From: Bacillus sp. AFS037270 | Lineage (GTDB): Bacteria; Bacillota; Bacilli; Bacillales_B; DSM-18226 | Direction of reading: 5' to 3' | Assembly: GCF_002585305.1 (NCBI RefSeq) | Contig: NZ_NUNF01000010.1 | Location: 68,400-132,399, forward strand | Length of the DNA stretch: 64,000 nt | In this document: positions 19,145 through 31,154 of the stretch, one piece after another | Layout: each line of letters begins with the position of its first letter | Numbering within the stretch: position 1 is the stretch's first letter | Translations under genes and position numbers: made by a program | The notes under the pieces: generated by a model | The model's database searches: none | Told to the model about the DNA's origin: nothing | Seen by the model: only the letters and a program-made list of their open reading frames with translations

Positions 19145-19428
19145 AATATAAAAGATATTTCGGAATAACCAATGATGGAGCATAGTAATTAAGATAATTC
19201 ATGAAAAGAGAGGAAATGCCTTAGGCTGAAAGCATTTCTACATGTACCTTAGTGAAAGAACACTCCGTAGGCTTCTCTCTGAAAAAGCAGCTGCTTTAGT
19301 AGGAGATGAACGTTGCAGGCGTTAACTGTTTAAGAGGAAGAGCATTTTTTCATGTTCTTCAACTAGGGTGGCACCGCGGGACTAAAACTCTCGTCCCTTG
19401 TATGACTACAAGGGATGGGAGTTTTTTT
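19145..19428 (+). promoter_or_regulatory. T-box riboswitch leader of hisS-aspS, candidate His specifier
   Basis: The leader senses uncharged tRNA and prevents premature termination. The T-box proper, AGGGTGGCACCGCGGG, lies at 19365-19380. The terminator stem (CTCTCGTCCCTTG with CAAGGGATGGGAG and a T run) spans 19388-19428. Stem I is based on AGAGAG near 19207 and CTCTCT near 19275. The best specifier candidate is CAC (His) at 19261-19263, after the GAA of the specifier loop. The downstream genes are hisS and aspS, which fits. Confidence 0.93.
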
Positions 19429-19515
19429 GTGTTTCCAGAAAAAGCAAGCACCCCTTACAGCGTCTATTTAACAATATCTACATAAGCGTTATGTTTATAA
19501 AGGAGGTAAATCACC

Positions 19516-20787
19516 ATGTCGATCAGCATCCCGAGAGGCACGCAAGACATACTGCCTGGTGAAGTAGAAAAGTGGCAGCTAATTGAAGCAAAAGCAAGAG
19601 AACTTTGTGAAAAATACCAATATCAAGAGATTCGTACACCAATCTTTGAACATACAGATCTTTTTTCTAGAGGCGTCGGCGATAGCACCGATATCGTCCA
19701 AAAAGAAATGTACACCTTTGAAGACAGAGGCAAACGCAGTATAACGCTTAGACCCGAAGGAACAGCGGCAGTCGTCCGCTCGTTTGTAGAGAAGAAAATG
19801 TTTGGTCTTGCAAATCAGCCTGTAAAGCTTTATTACATGGGACCTATGTTCCGTTATGAACGCCCGCAGGCAGGACGATTCCGCCAGTTTGTTCAATTTG
19901 GTGTGGAGGCATTAGGCAGTAACGACCCAGCGATTGATGCAGAGGTAATTTCTTTAGCCATGAATCTCTATAAAGAAATGGGATTGCAGAAGCTAAAACT
20001 TATCATCAACAGCTTAGGGGATAAAGAAAGCCGGACGGCTCACCGTGAGGCGCTTGTGAATCATTTCAAACCTCGGATTGGGGAGTTTTGTCATGACTGT
20101 CAAAACCGTCTTGAAAAAAATCCGCTCAGGATCCTGGATTGTAAGCAGGACCGTGACCACGAATTAATGAAAACGGCGCCTTCAATCTTAGATTATTTGA
20201 ATGACTTTTCAAAAGCTTATTTTGAAAAATTACAACAGTATTTAACGCAGCTCGATATTCCATTTGAAGTCGATTCAAACTTAGTCCGCGGTTTAGATTA
20301 TTATAATCATACTGCATTTGAGATTATGAGTAACGCGGAGGGATTTGGAGCAATTACCACCCTTTGCGGAGGCGGACGTTATAACGGGCTTGCAGAAGAA
20401 ATTGGCGGCCCTGAGACACCTGGTATCGGCTTTGCTTTAAGTATTGAGCGGTTTATTGCGGCCCTTAATGCGGAAGGTATTGATCTTGAAATCAATCAAG
20501 GAATTGACGTGTTTGTAGCTTCACTTGGGGAAGAAGCAAAGGATTATACCGTCGGACTATTGCAGCAGCTTCGAATGGCTGGTTTTTCTGCGGAAAGAGA
20601 TTACTTGGACCGGAAAATCAAGGCCCAATTTAAAGCAGCTGACCGTTTAAAGGCTAAATATGTAGCGATACTTGGAGACGATGAGCTTAAAAATAACAAA
20701 ATTAATGTTAAAAATATGGCTACAGGTGAACAAGTAGAATTAGATCTAAACACATTTATTAAACAATTCCAGGAATTGCAAGCTTAA
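19516..20787 (+). CDS. hisS: Histidine--tRNA ligase
   Basis: This class II synthetase charges tRNA-His. The 423 residues show class II motif 1 in the N-terminal third, motif 2 [15 protein letters not shown] near 113, the histidine-specific [13 protein letters not shown] near 257, and GGGRYNGL near 284. Motif 3 [11 protein letters not shown] follows near 305, then the anticodon-binding domain. AAAGGAGGT precedes ATG. It lies 13 bases upstream of aspS, so both answer to the T-box. Confidence 0.98.
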   Translation: MSISIPRGTQDILPGEVEKWQLIEAKARELCEKYQYQEIRTPIFEHTDLFSRGVGDSTDIVQKEMYTFEDRGKRSITLRPEGTAAVVRSFVEKKMFGLANQPVKLYYMGPMFRYERPQAGRFRQFVQFGVEALGSNDPAIDAEVISLAMNLYKEMGLQKLKLIINSLGDKESRTAHREALVNHFKPRIGEFCHDCQNRLEKNPLRILDCKQDRDHELMKTAPSILDYLNDFSKAYFEKLQQYLTQLDIPFEVDSNLVRGLDYYNHTAFEIMSNAEGFGAITTLCGGGRYNGLAEEIGGPETPGIGFALSIERFIAALNAEGIDLEINQGIDVFVASLGEEAKDYTVGLLQQLRMAGFSAERDYLDRKIKAQFKAADRLKAKYVAILGDDELKNNKINVKNMATGEQVELDLNTFIKQFQELQA

Positions 20788-20800
20788 AAGGGGGATAAAC

Positions 20801-22570
20801 ATGTTTGGCAGATCGTATTTTTGTGGAGAAGTTCCAGAATCAGCAGTAGGTGAGAAGGTAACATTAAAGGGCTGGGTTCAAAAACGCCGTGACCTCGGCG
20901 GGTTAATCTTTATTGATTTGCGCGACCGTTCCGGAATTGTTCAAGTAGTGTTTAATCCAGATACATCAAAGGAAGCACTGGAAATTGCAGAAACAATCCG
21001 TAACGAGTATGTTCTAAATGTGGTCGGAACCGTTGTCGGCCGTGAAGCAGGAACCATTAATGAAAACATAACAACAGGAACGATTGAAGTTCAGGCTGAA
21101 GAAGTAACGATTATCAATGAAGCGAAAACGCCGCCGTTTCAGATTTCTGATCGGACAGATGCATCAGAGGATATCCGCTTAAAATATCGCTACTTAGATT
21201 TCCGCCGCCCGGTTATGTTTGACACGCTGAAGATGCGCCATCAGGTAACAAAACATATTCGAAACTACCTTGACAGTGAGGGTTTCTTAGATATTGAAAC
21301 ACCAATTCTAACAAAAAGTACACCAGAGGGAGCACGTGACTACTTAGTGCCTAGCCGTGTCCATCCAGGTGAGTTCTATGCATTGCCACAATCACCACAG
21401 TTGTTTAAACAATTGTTAATGGTGGGCGGAGTTGAACGTTATTATCAAATTGCCCGCTGTTTCCGTGATGAGGACTTGCGTGCAGACCGTCAACCGGAAT
21501 TTACCCAAGTCGATATTGAAACAAGCTTCTTAAGTCAAGAAGACATTATCAGCATGATGGAAAAAATGTTATCTGGATTGATGAAGGAAGTTAAAGGGGT
21601 GGAAGTCCCTGCAAGTTTCCCACGTATGACCTATGCAGAGGCAATGAGCCGCTTTGGGTCTGATAAACCAGATACACGGTTTGGATTAGAACTTGTGGAC
21701 CTTTCTGAAATCGTGAAGGATTCAGGTTTTAAGGTGTTTGCTGCAGCCGTTGCAAATGGCGGCCAGGTAAAAGCCATTAATGTAAAAGGGGCAGCCGAAA
21801 AATATTCTCGTAAAGATATTGATGCTTTAACTGAATTTGTCGCTGTCTACGGTGCAAAAGGCCTTGCTTGGTTAAAAGTTGATGCTGAAGGCTTAAAGGG
21901 ACCAATTGCTAAATTCTTCAACGAAGAGGATGTACAAGCAATCAAGGCTACACTTGATGCGGCTGATGGAGATTTACTATTATTTGTTGCCGATAAAAAG
22001 AGTGTTGTAGCAGATGCCCTTGGTGCATTAAGACTTAAACTAGGAAAAGAGTTAGGCTTAATCGACCCAAGCCAGTTTAACTTCTTATGGGTAACTGACT
22101 GGCCGCTGTTAGAGTACGATGAAGAAGAAGGCCGTTATTATGCAGCACACCATCCATTTACAATGCCATTTAGGGAAGACCTTGAACTATTAGATACAGA
22201 CCCTTCCAAGGTCCGTGCTCAAGCATATGACATTGTTTTAAATGGATATGAACTTGGCGGTGGATCACTGCGGATTTTCGAACGCCCGATTCAAGAAAAA
22301 ATGTTTAGTGTGCTTGGATTTTCTCCAGAAGAAGCGCAGGAACAGTTTGGCTTCCTCTTAAATGCCTTTGAATATGGAACACCTCCACATGGTGGAATTG
22401 CAATCGGTCTTGACCGCTTGGTTATGCTGCTTGCAGGCAGTACCAACCTGCGTGATACGATTGCCTTTCCAAAGACAGCAAGTGCAAGCTGCTTGCTAAC
22501 AGATGCACCAGGTGAAGTTTCTGAGGCACAATTAAAGGAGTTATATTTGTCACTAAATGTTAATAAATAG
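20801..22570 (+). CDS. aspS: Aspartate--tRNA ligase
   Basis: This class II synthetase charges tRNA-Asp and is of the bacterial type at 589 residues. An N-terminal OB anticodon-binding fold contains [20 protein letters not shown]. Motif 2 [16 protein letters not shown] is near residue 218, the bacterial GAD insertion lies around 280-420, and motif 3 [12 protein letters not shown] is near 530. AAAGGGGGATAAAC precedes ATG. It is co-transcribed with hisS, and the 6S RNA gene follows. Confidence 0.98.
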   Translation: MFGRSYFCGEVPESAVGEKVTLKGWVQKRRDLGGLIFIDLRDRSGIVQVVFNPDTSKEALEIAETIRNEYVLNVVGTVVGREAGTINENITTGTIEVQAEEVTIINEAKTPPFQISDRTDASEDIRLKYRYLDFRRPVMFDTLKMRHQVTKHIRNYLDSEGFLDIETPILTKSTPEGARDYLVPSRVHPGEFYALPQSPQLFKQLLMVGGVERYYQIARCFRDEDLRADRQPEFTQVDIETSFLSQEDIISMMEKMLSGLMKEVKGVEVPASFPRMTYAEAMSRFGSDKPDTRFGLELVDLSEIVKDSGFKVFAAAVANGGQVKAINVKGAAEKYSRKDIDALTEFVAVYGAKGLAWLKVDAEGLKGPIAKFFNEEDVQAIKATLDAADGDLLLFVADKKSVVADALGALRLKLGKELGLIDPSQFNFLWVTDWPLLEYDEEEGRYYAAHHPFTMPFREDLELLDTDPSKVRAQAYDIVLNGYELGGGSLRIFERPIQEKMFSVLGFSPEEAQEQFGFLLNAFEYGTPPHGGIAIGLDRLVMLLAGSTNLRDTIAFPKTASASCLLTDAPGEVSEAQLKELYLSLNVNK

Positions 22571-22593
22571 CAAGAATTCGCTTTCATTAAGTC

Positions 22594-22622
22594 TTGATGA
22601 CCTTTTCAGGATATGATATGAT
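22594..22622 (+). promoter_or_regulatory. Promoter of the 6S RNA gene
   Basis: TTGATG (22594-22599) and TATGAT (22617-22622) are separated by 17 bp, starting 24 bases after aspS. A start near 22629 is expected, a few bases before the closing stem of the RNA. Confidence 0.75.
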
Positions 22623-22628
22623 AAGAGC

Positions 22629-22838
22629 AATTAAAGAAGAGTCCTGAAATGTACGTTGTGTTACCTGAAGTTTTGACCGAACATTAATGATTCGGGAGTC
22701 TAGAGTTTTCTGCCATGCGTAAATGCCCCACCTATACGGTATAGGGACTTACAATAGCGGAAACAGGACACCCACCTGCTAGTAGCGGGATCAAAACGAA
22801 GGATCATAAGCGACGGCACCATTGGGACTCTTCGTTAT
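22629..22838 (+). ncRNA. bsrA: 6S-1 RNA (BsrA)
   Basis: 6S RNA mimics an open promoter and sequesters sigma-A RNA polymerase. The ends pair perfectly, GAAGAGTCC (about 22637-22645) with GGACTCTTC (about 22825-22833). The 5' part GTCCTGAAATGT…TTACCTGAAGTTTTGACC and the 3' part …CGACGGCACCATTGGGACTC match the 6S-1 pattern. In B. subtilis bsrA sits between aspS and yrvM (tcdA), exactly as here. The ends are approximate. Confidence 0.9.
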
Positions 22839-22849
22839 TTCCTAAAAAT

Positions 22850-22878
22850 CACCTTCTGCTTAGGCAGAAGGTTTTTCT
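22850..22878 (+). terminator. Terminator of the 6S RNA gene
   Basis: Arms ACCTTCTGC and GCAGAAGGT with a 4-base loop are followed by TTTTTCTTTT. Confidence 0.85.
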
Positions 22879-22982
22879 TTTATGAATAATTCCTAGTTGA
22901 TTACTTGTTTTTATAAGCAAGTATGATATATTCTTATGGTGAAAAAATATATAAAAGTGATTATAAATTTGGAGTGAATCTC

Positions 22983-23750
22983 ATGCTGCATCAATTTTCT
23001 CGAAACGAGCTTGCTATTGGTAAAGAAGGATTAACTATTATGAAAAACAGCACGGTTGCTGTTTTAGGAATCGGCGGTGTCGGTTCATTTGCGGCGGAAG
23101 CTCTGGCCCGGTCCGGGGTTGGCAGATTAATTTTGATTGATAAAGATGACGTAGATATTACTAATATCAACCGTCAGCTGATTGCGCTTCTATCCACGGT
23201 CGGCAGACCAAAGGTAGAAATCATGACAGAGCGGATTAAAGATATTAACCCTGATTGTGAAGTGATTCCGCTAAAAATCTTTTATACAGAAGATACCTAT
23301 GAAGAAATTTTTAGTCATAAATTGGATTTTGTTGTGGATGCTTCGGATACGATTGTTTATAAAATTCATTTAATGAAAGAATGCCTGAAGCGAAATATCC
23401 CGATTATTTCTAGCATGGGGGCAGCAAACAAAATGGATCCGACTCGTTTTAAGATTGCGGATATTTCGAAGACTCATACGGATCCGATTGCAAAAGTTAT
23501 TCGCACAAAACTTCGCAAAGAACGGATTCACAAAGGGATTCCTGTTGTCTTTTCTGATGAAAGTCCAATAGTGATTCGCGAGGATATAAAAAAAGAAGTG
23601 GGAAATGAAAACGCGCCGATTCGCAAAGCGCAAATGCCGCCTGCCTCTAATGCTTTTGTACCTTCCGCAGCTGGCCTGATTATGGCGAGCTATGTTGTCA
23701 GAGAATTGTTAAAAGACATTAAAATTCAGCGGGTTGCTGATGAAAAATAA
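22983..23750 (+). CDS. tcdA: tRNA threonylcarbamoyladenosine dehydratase (TcdA/YrvM)
   Basis: TcdA uses ATP to cyclise t6A37 of tRNA to ct6A. It is an E1-like ThiF/MoeB-family protein. The nucleotide-binding motif GIGGVGSFAAEALARSGVG is near residues 29-47, followed by DKDDVDITNINRQ. ATG 22983 has GGAGTGA upstream and gives 255 residues, matching the family. An in-frame upstream start at 22923 lacks a ribosome site. It stands alone between the 6S RNA terminator and its own terminator. Confidence 0.92.
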   Translation: MLHQFSRNELAIGKEGLTIMKNSTVAVLGIGGVGSFAAEALARSGVGRLILIDKDDVDITNINRQLIALLSTVGRPKVEIMTERIKDINPDCEVIPLKIFYTEDTYEEIFSHKLDFVVDASDTIVYKIHLMKECLKRNIPIISSMGAANKMDPTRFKIADISKTHTDPIAKVIRTKLRKERIHKGIPVVFSDESPIVIREDIKKEVGNENAPIRKAQMPPASNAFVPSAAGLIMASYVVRELLKDIKIQRVADEK

Positions 23751-23757
23751 GCGATTT

Positions 23758-23792
23758 GCCCTAAACTCTTTGACGTTTAGGGTTTTTCTTTT
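23758..23792 (+). terminator. Terminator after tcdA
   Basis: Arms CCCTAAAC and GTTTAGGG are followed by TTTTTCTTTTT. Confidence 0.85.
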
Positions 23793-23947
23793 TGCATCAG
23801 TCTTAAGACCTAGATAGTATCCATCCGGAGCCGTTTTAATCGTTTTTCTTTTTTGTTACAATACTTTTCGAATTTAGGAAGGAAGAAATTTTTTCTAGAT
23901 TCAGGTAAACTTGATTAGGATAGTTTGTTCCTGAGAGGAGAGAGAAT

Positions 23948-24877
23948 TTGGAGACCATTGTAGAACTTAAAGAGGTTACGAAGGTTATTAAAGGAAGAAC
24001 CATTATTGATCAAATTAGCTTCCGAGTAAATAAAGGGGAAGTGTTTGGATTCTTAGGTCCAAACGGAGCAGGGAAAACCACCACCATTCGCATGATTGTT
24101 GGTTTAATGGGGATTACTTCCGGTGACATAACTATTGGCGGTTATAGTATTAAATCTCAATTCGAGGAGGCAGTCGGTCATATCGGAGCGATTGTTGAAA
24201 ATCCTGAAATGTATAAATTTTTAACAGGTTATCAGAACTTGGTTCATTATGCACGCATGTCGAAAGGAATATCGAGAGATAAAATTGCCGAAACAGTAGA
24301 ATTGGTAGGGCTGTCAGAACGAATCCATGACAAAGTAAAAACCTATTCACTTGGAATGAGGCAGAGGTTAGGGCTGGCTCAATGCCTTTTACATGACCCG
24401 GATGTATTAATTCTTGATGAGCCTACTAACGGATTAGACCCTGCAGGGATTAGAGAAATACGCGATTATGTCCGCTTGCTGGCCCGAGAAAAAAATATGG
24501 CTGTAATTGTTTCGAGTCATTTACTGTCTGAAATGGAAATGATGTGTGACAGAATCGGAATCATACAGGATGGCAGGTTAGTAGATGTACAGCGTGTTAA
24601 TGAATTTGTACATGAAGGTACTGAGGTAACCTATGAGCTAGAAGTAGTACCCGCTGAAAAAGCGTTGAATCTTTTAGCTGTGAATTATCCAGATCTTAAA
24701 GCAAATCATTCAAGAAATGGCTTAACTGTTGAAATAAGCAAAGAGGAAATCCCTAATCTAGTTAAATTACTGGTTGCCGAAGATATTTCCATTTTTGGGA
24801 TTAAGGAAGTAGCGAAAACATTAGAAGATCGTTTCCTTGAAGTGACGTCTGAAAAGGAGGCGGCTTTGCGTGGTTAA
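23948..24877 (+). CDS. ABC transporter ATP-binding protein (YhcH/BcrA-like)
   Basis: This 309-residue ATPase subunit drives an ABC-2 type exporter. Walker A GPNGAGKT is at 37-44, the Q-loop region near 80-90, signature YSLGMRQRLGLAQ near 134-146, Walker B DVLILDEP near 150-157, and the switch His in VSSHLLSE. A C-terminal extension of about 90 residues (from 215) resembles bacitracin-exporter (BcrA) and YhcH ATPases. The start is TTG 23948 with GAGAGGAGAG upstream. Its stop overlaps the permease gene by 8 bases. The substrate is unknown; antibiotic or lipid export is only an analogy. Confidence 0.88.
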   Translation: METIVELKEVTKVIKGRTIIDQISFRVNKGEVFGFLGPNGAGKTTTIRMIVGLMGITSGDITIGGYSIKSQFEEAVGHIGAIVENPEMYKFLTGYQNLVHYARMSKGISRDKIAETVELVGLSERIHDKVKTYSLGMRQRLGLAQCLLHDPDVLILDEPTNGLDPAGIREIRDYVRLLAREKNMAVIVSSHLLSEMEMMCDRIGIIQDGRLVDVQRVNEFVHEGTEVTYELEVVPAEKALNLLAVNYPDLKANHSRNGLTVEISKEEIPNLVKLLVAEDISIFGIKEVAKTLEDRFLEVTSEKEAALRG

Positions 24878-25820
24878 TTTAATTAAAAATGAATGGATGA
24901 AAATTTTTAGGCGCCCTGGAACAATCGTTATGATTGGTATTTTGGTTCTTTCTTTAGCTGTAGTTGCTATTGTCATTAAATCACAACAGAATAGTATGGA
25001 TGTGCAGCAGGATCATAATTGGCAGCAGGTCTTACAGGAGGAAAACAATGCTTTAAAGCAGCAGATGGCGAAAAGCCAAATCAAATCGGAGAAGCAATAT
25101 TTCAAAAAAGAAATTGCGATTAATGATTACCGAATCAAACATGATATTCCACCTAAAGAGAAATATACGGTTTGGTCCTTCGTAAAAGATTCGTCACAGC
25201 TGATTATGTTAGCAGGCGTATTTATTATTATTGTAGCTGCTGGCATAGTGGCCAGTGAGTTTAACTGGGGGACAATTAAGCTGTTATTAATCCGTCCCAT
25301 TAATCGAACTAAAATTCTTTTAGCGAAATATGTGACAGTTCTATTATTTGCTTTCCTTATGCTGGCGATCATGTTTATTTTCTCTAGTGTATTGGGTGCC
25401 ATATTGTTTGGTATGCCGGACAAAGCAGTTCCTTATTTAAATTATTTTAATGGCCACGTTACGGAACAGAATATGGTTGTCCATCTGCTCGTTTACTACG
25501 GACTAAGTTCTATTGATATGATTATGTTAGTAACCATGGCATTCATGATTTCTGCTGTATTTCGAAATAGTTCACTTGCAATTGGGCTATCGTTGTTTTT
25601 ATTATTTACCGGAGGTCAATTTACTGCTTTGTTAGCTATGAAATTTGACTGGGCTAAATATGTTTTATTTGCCAACACAGATTTAATGCAATATTTTGAA
25701 GGAACACCACTCGTCGAAGGAATGACAATCCCCTTCTCTATTATCATGCTAGTCATTTACTTCGCACTTTTCCAGTTCCTCGCTTTCTACGTTTTCAAAA
25801 AACGAGACGTAGCAGCATAA
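24870..25820 (+). CDS. ABC-2 type permease (partner of the preceding ATPase)
   Basis: This 316-residue membrane protein starts at GTG 24870, with AGGAGGC inside the ATPase gene. The first helix (about 18-38) is followed by a roughly 75-residue soluble loop rich in Q, K and E. Five further helices run from about residue 108 to 310. NEWMKIFRRPGT at the N-terminus is the usual ABC-2 coupling region. The split arrangement of one ATPase and one permease resembles YhcH/YhcI of B. subtilis. Nothing in the sequence identifies the cargo. Confidence 0.85.
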   Translation: MVNLIKNEWMKIFRRPGTIVMIGILVLSLAVVAIVIKSQQNSMDVQQDHNWQQVLQEENNALKQQMAKSQIKSEKQYFKKEIAINDYRIKHDIPPKEKYTVWSFVKDSSQLIMLAGVFIIIVAAGIVASEFNWGTIKLLLIRPINRTKILLAKYVTVLLFAFLMLAIMFIFSSVLGAILFGMPDKAVPYLNYFNGHVTEQNMVVHLLVYYGLSSIDMIMLVTMAFMISAVFRNSSLAIGLSLFLLFTGGQFTALLAMKFDWAKYVLFANTDLMQYFEGTPLVEGMTIPFSIIMLVIYFALFQFLAFYVFKKRDVAA

Positions 25821-25839
25821 ACACTATAAGAACATAAAT

Positions 25840-25889
25840 AAAGGTGACAGGCACCATGTGAATTCTTCACATGGTGCCTGTCACCTTTT
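25840..25889. repeat. Perfect 20-bp-arm palindrome, bidirectional terminator
   Basis: Arms starting GGTGACAGGCACC (25843-25862 and 25866-25885) pair perfectly around a 3-base loop and are flanked by A and T runs on both sides. It lies between the convergent permease and rarA genes. The same arms recur at 51606-51648. Confidence 0.9.
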
Positions 25890-25898
25890 CTATTATTT

Positions 25899-27173
25899 CT
25901 ACTTTCTCGATCTGATTAATTTTTCATATACAGTAGCTAGGGCTTGTTCGAATTTTCCTGTTTTTTTAGGCTGGTAGTATTTTTTGTTTTTAAGTTTGTT
26001 CGGTAAATATTGCTGAGGCACCCAGCCGTTCTCATAGTCATGTGGATATAAGTAGCCAATTCCTCTGCCAAGCTCTTTTGCACCTTTATAATGGGCATCC
26101 TTTAGGTGGTCCGGTACTTCGCCGACAATTCCTTTTTGGATGTCATCTAGGGCCGCTTGAATGGCTAGCACGGCTGAGTTAGATTTAGGTGATAAGCAAA
26201 GTTCAATTACAGCATTTGCGAGTGGAATCCTTGCCTCGGGAAAGCCAATTCTTTCTGCTGTTTCGATGGCTGCTAATGTCCGTGCTCCCGCTTGTGGATT
26301 AGCTAGTCCTATGTCTTCATAAGCAATCACGATCAATCTGCGGCTGATACTGGGCAGGTCACCTGCTTCAATTAAGCGGCCAAGGTAGTGAAGGGCTGCA
26401 TCTACATCGCTCCCGCGAATAGACTTCTGAAAAGCCGAGAGGACATCATAATGACCGTCTCCATCTTTATCTGCAACCAAACTTTTCTTTTGCAAACATT
26501 CCTCAGCCGTTTCCACATCAATATGAATAACGCCTTCAGCATCTTTATCGGTTGATAGAATGGCCAGTTCCAGTGCGTTCAACGAGCTGCGAACATCTCC
26601 ATTTGACCCTTGAGAAAAATGCAATAATGCTTCTTCAGAAATCTCTACCTTTTCTTTACCATAGCCGCGTTCATCATCACGAAGCGCTCGGACTAAGGCT
26701 TGCTTGACTTCATCCGGGGACAAAGGCTTTAGTTCGAAAATTTGACAGCGGCTTCGAATCGCCGGGTTAATCGCATGATAGGGGTTACTTGTTGTGGCCC
26801 CAATTAATACGATCATTCCGTTTTCCAGATAGGGAAGAAGAAAATCTTGTTTGGCTTTATCTAAACGGTGGACTTCATCAAGCAGCAGAATGACTTTCCC
26901 AGACATTTTTGCCTCTGCTGCCACAATCTCCATATCTTTTTTATTATTTGTTACCGCGTTTAATGTTCGAAAGGCGTATTTTGTACTTCCGGCAATGGCG
27001 CTTGCAATCGAAGTTTTCCCGATGCCAGGCGGTCCGTATAAGATCATCGAGGTAAGCTGTTTCGCCTTCACCATTCTTGCGATTATTTTCCCATCCCCAA
27101 CAAGATGCTGCTGTCCGACAACTTCCTCGATTGTTCGTGGCCGCATGCGGAATGCTAATGGTTTTTGCTGCAT
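25899..27173 (-). CDS. rarA: Replication-associated recombination ATPase RarA (MgsA/YrvN)
   Basis: RarA is an AAA+ clamp-loader-like ATPase acting at stalled replication forks. With ATG 27173 it has 424 residues. Walker A YGPPGIGKT is near 46-54, Walker B LLLDEVHRLD near 96-105, and sensor GATTSNPYHAINPAIRSR near 128. A C-terminal tetramerisation domain contains IAYEDIGLANP. The second in-frame ATG is chosen because GGAGAG is 7 bases from it but touches the first ATG (27179). The gene is convergent with the ABC genes and divergent from cymR. Confidence 0.94.
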   Translation of the reverse strand: MQQKPLAFRMRPRTIEEVVGQQHLVGDGKIIARMVKAKQLTSMILYGPPGIGKTSIASAIAGSTKYAFRTLNAVTNNKKDMEIVAAEAKMSGKVILLLDEVHRLDKAKQDFLLPYLENGMIVLIGATTSNPYHAINPAIRSRCQIFELKPLSPDEVKQALVRALRDDERGYGKEKVEISEEALLHFSQGSNGDVRSSLNALELAILSTDKDAEGVIHIDVETAEECLQKKSLVADKDGDGHYDVLSAFQKSIRGSDVDAALHYLGRLIEAGDLPSISRRLIVIAYEDIGLANPQAGARTLAAIETAERIGFPEARIPLANAVIELCLSPKSNSAVLAIQAALDDIQKGIVGEVPDHLKDAHYKGAKELGRGIGYLYPHDYENGWVPQQYLPNKLKNKKYYQPKKTGKFEQALATVYEKLIRSRK

Positions 27174-27318
27174 AATCATCTCTCCAAAATTGAACTGACT
27201 GTCTTGCTTGAAAATTTATATTTTATAGTAGAATAGGTACTGATTTAATAAATTATAAATAGAATCTTCCAATTTAACTTTACCATTTTCCCTTGAAAAA
27301 GCATATTAAAGAAGAATA

Positions 27319-27327
27319 TGATATAAT
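27319..27327 (+). promoter_or_regulatory. Extended -10 element upstream of cymR
   Basis: TGATATAAT (TGn plus TATAAT) lies about 70 bases before cymR. No good -35 is visible at the right distance, which is tolerated by extended -10 promoters. Confidence 0.45.
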
Positions 27328-27396
27328 TTTTAATGCCTATCAATTTACTGAGATTATTTTCATTAATAGATACATTAACGAATAGGGGTGCAATAG

Positions 27397-27816
27397 ATGA
27401 AGATTTCTACTAAAGGTCGTTATGGTTTGACAATTATGATTGAACTAGCTAAAAAACATGGTGAAGGTCCTACCTCTTTAAAGACGATTGCTCAAGCAAA
27501 TGAACTATCCGAGCATTACTTAGAACAATTAATTGCTCCATTACGGAATGCAGGTTTGGTCAAAAGTATCAGAGGAGCTTATGGAGGATATGAACTGACT
27601 AATGCGCCATCAAAAATTACCGCAGGCGATGTCATTCGTGTGCTAGAAGGTCCGATTACCCCTGTCGAAGGGATTGAAGATGAAGAACCTGCTAAGCGCG
27701 AGCTGTGGATCCGAATCCGCGATGCGATTAGAGGTGTTTTGGATAATACCACATTAGAAGATTTGGCCAGCCACAGTGATGACCAGGAGCCAGATGGTTA
27801 TATGTTTTATATTTAA
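27397..27816 (+). CDS. cymR: Rrf2-family cysteine metabolism repressor CymR
   Basis: CymR is the master repressor of sulfur uptake and cysteine synthesis in Bacillus; it acts together with cysteine synthase CysK. The 139-residue protein starts MKISTKGRYGLTIMIELAK, typical of Rrf2 proteins. The winged helix includes LKTIAQANELSEHYLEQLI. The cysteines that bind Fe-S clusters in IscR are absent, as expected for CymR. GGGGTGC precedes ATG. It lies next to a cysteine desulfurase gene. The probable targets mtnN-mccAB are at 48.8-51.6 kb. Confidence 0.93.
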   Translation: MKISTKGRYGLTIMIELAKKHGEGPTSLKTIAQANELSEHYLEQLIAPLRNAGLVKSIRGAYGGYELTNAPSKITAGDVIRVLEGPITPVEGIEDEEPAKRELWIRIRDAIRGVLDNTTLEDLASHSDDQEPDGYMFYI

Positions 27817-27918
27817 GGTTAAAAATAAAAGCGAGTCAGTAATGGAAGCAGTAGCCATTAATTTATAATCATTTTTAGATGAATGATAAATGAGAATTAT
27901 TTGATTGAAGGTGTAATT

Positions 27919-30215
<2,297 letters not shown>

Positions 30216-30216
30216 A

Positions 30217-30254
30217 GAAGACCCTGATTCCTTTATTGGAGTCAGGTCTTTTTT
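30217..30254 (+). terminator. Terminator after mnmA
   Basis: The stem AAGACCCTGATTCC/GGAGTCAGGTCTT has one bulge and one T-G pair and is followed by TTTTTTG. Confidence 0.8.
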
Positions 30255-30273
30255 GTGAGTGTATTGCTGTTTG

Positions 30274-30384
30274 GCGGAATAAATGGCAGTATGGTCGGGA
30301 TTAATGTAAAAAGTCGCGGAATATTTCAAAATTGCGCGGAATAAAAGCTGAATTCGGAGGAATAACTTCATAAACCGGAGGAAT
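30274..30384. repeat. Short tandem array, six GCGGAAT-like units at 20-bp period
   Basis: Units of the form CGGAAT, CGGGATT or CGGAGGAAT start near 30274, 30295, 30315, 30335, 30355 and 30375. This is an almost exact 20-base step with variable AT-rich spacers. The array fills most of the mnmA-yrrB gap. Its core differs from the TATTAACAA array at 16862 but its period does not. Confidence 0.75.
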
Positions 30385-30470
30385 TCCACAATACAGTCTC
30401 ACCCTAAGATACAAACGGTAACTTTTAACTAAAATATGATATACTTTCTTTTAGGATTGGAGTTGAAAAA

Positions 30471-31124
30471 ATGGATAAAAACCAATTAGGTGTACAATAC
30501 ATGCAAGAAGGTAACTGGGAAGAGGCTGCTAAAGCCTTTAACGATGCAATCGAAGAAAACCCAAAAGATTCAGTAGCCTATATCAATTTTGGCAACGTTC
30601 TTTCAGCAGTAGGCGACGACGAAAAAGCAATCAGATTTTATCAAAAAGCAATCGAAATCGACGAAAATGCAGCTGCTGCTTACTATAGTATCGGAAACAT
30701 CCTCTTTAGCCATGACCGCTTCGCAGAAGCAAAACATAGTTTCGAGCAAGCAATGAAAAAAGGACTCGACTCAAGCGACACCTACTTTATGTTAGGTCTA
30801 ACACTTCTGCAGCTAGACCAAGGCAAGCTAGCCCTTCCATACCTGCAGCGAAGTGTCGAGTTAAACGAGAAGGACTCAGAGGCCCGCTTCCAGTACGGAC
30901 TATGCCTCGCTCAAAATGATCTTATTGATGAAGCCATCATTGAACTAGAAAAATGCATTGAACTAGACCCTGATCATTCAGATGCTTATTATAATTTAGG
31001 CGTCTCTTATGCATTCAAGGAAAATCAGACCCAGGCGCTTGCTATGTTTAACAAAGCAATTGAGATCCAGCCTGACCACATACTAGCAGGTCATGCCAAG
31101 AAATTACTTGAACAAAACCTCTAA
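30471..31124 (+). CDS. yrrB: TPR-repeat protein YrrB
   Basis: The 217-residue protein consists almost entirely of tetratricopeptide repeats. About six 34-residue units are visible from residue 3 onward, for example YMQEGNWEEAAKAFNDAIEE and AYYSIGNILFSHDRFAEAKH. No signal peptide or other domain is seen. TPR arrays bind protein partners; the partner of YrrB is not evident. It precedes recD2 by 30 bases, so co-transcription is likely. Confidence 0.88.
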   Translation: MDKNQLGVQYMQEGNWEEAAKAFNDAIEENPKDSVAYINFGNVLSAVGDDEKAIRFYQKAIEIDENAAAAYYSIGNILFSHDRFAEAKHSFEQAMKKGLDSSDTYFMLGLTLLQLDQGKLALPYLQRSVELNEKDSEARFQYGLCLAQNDLIDEAIIELEKCIELDPDHSDAYYNLGVSYAFKENQTQALAMFNKAIEIQPDHILAGHAKKLLEQNL

Positions 31125-31154
31125 TATATAAAAAAGCCGAAAGGAGGGAGCAGA

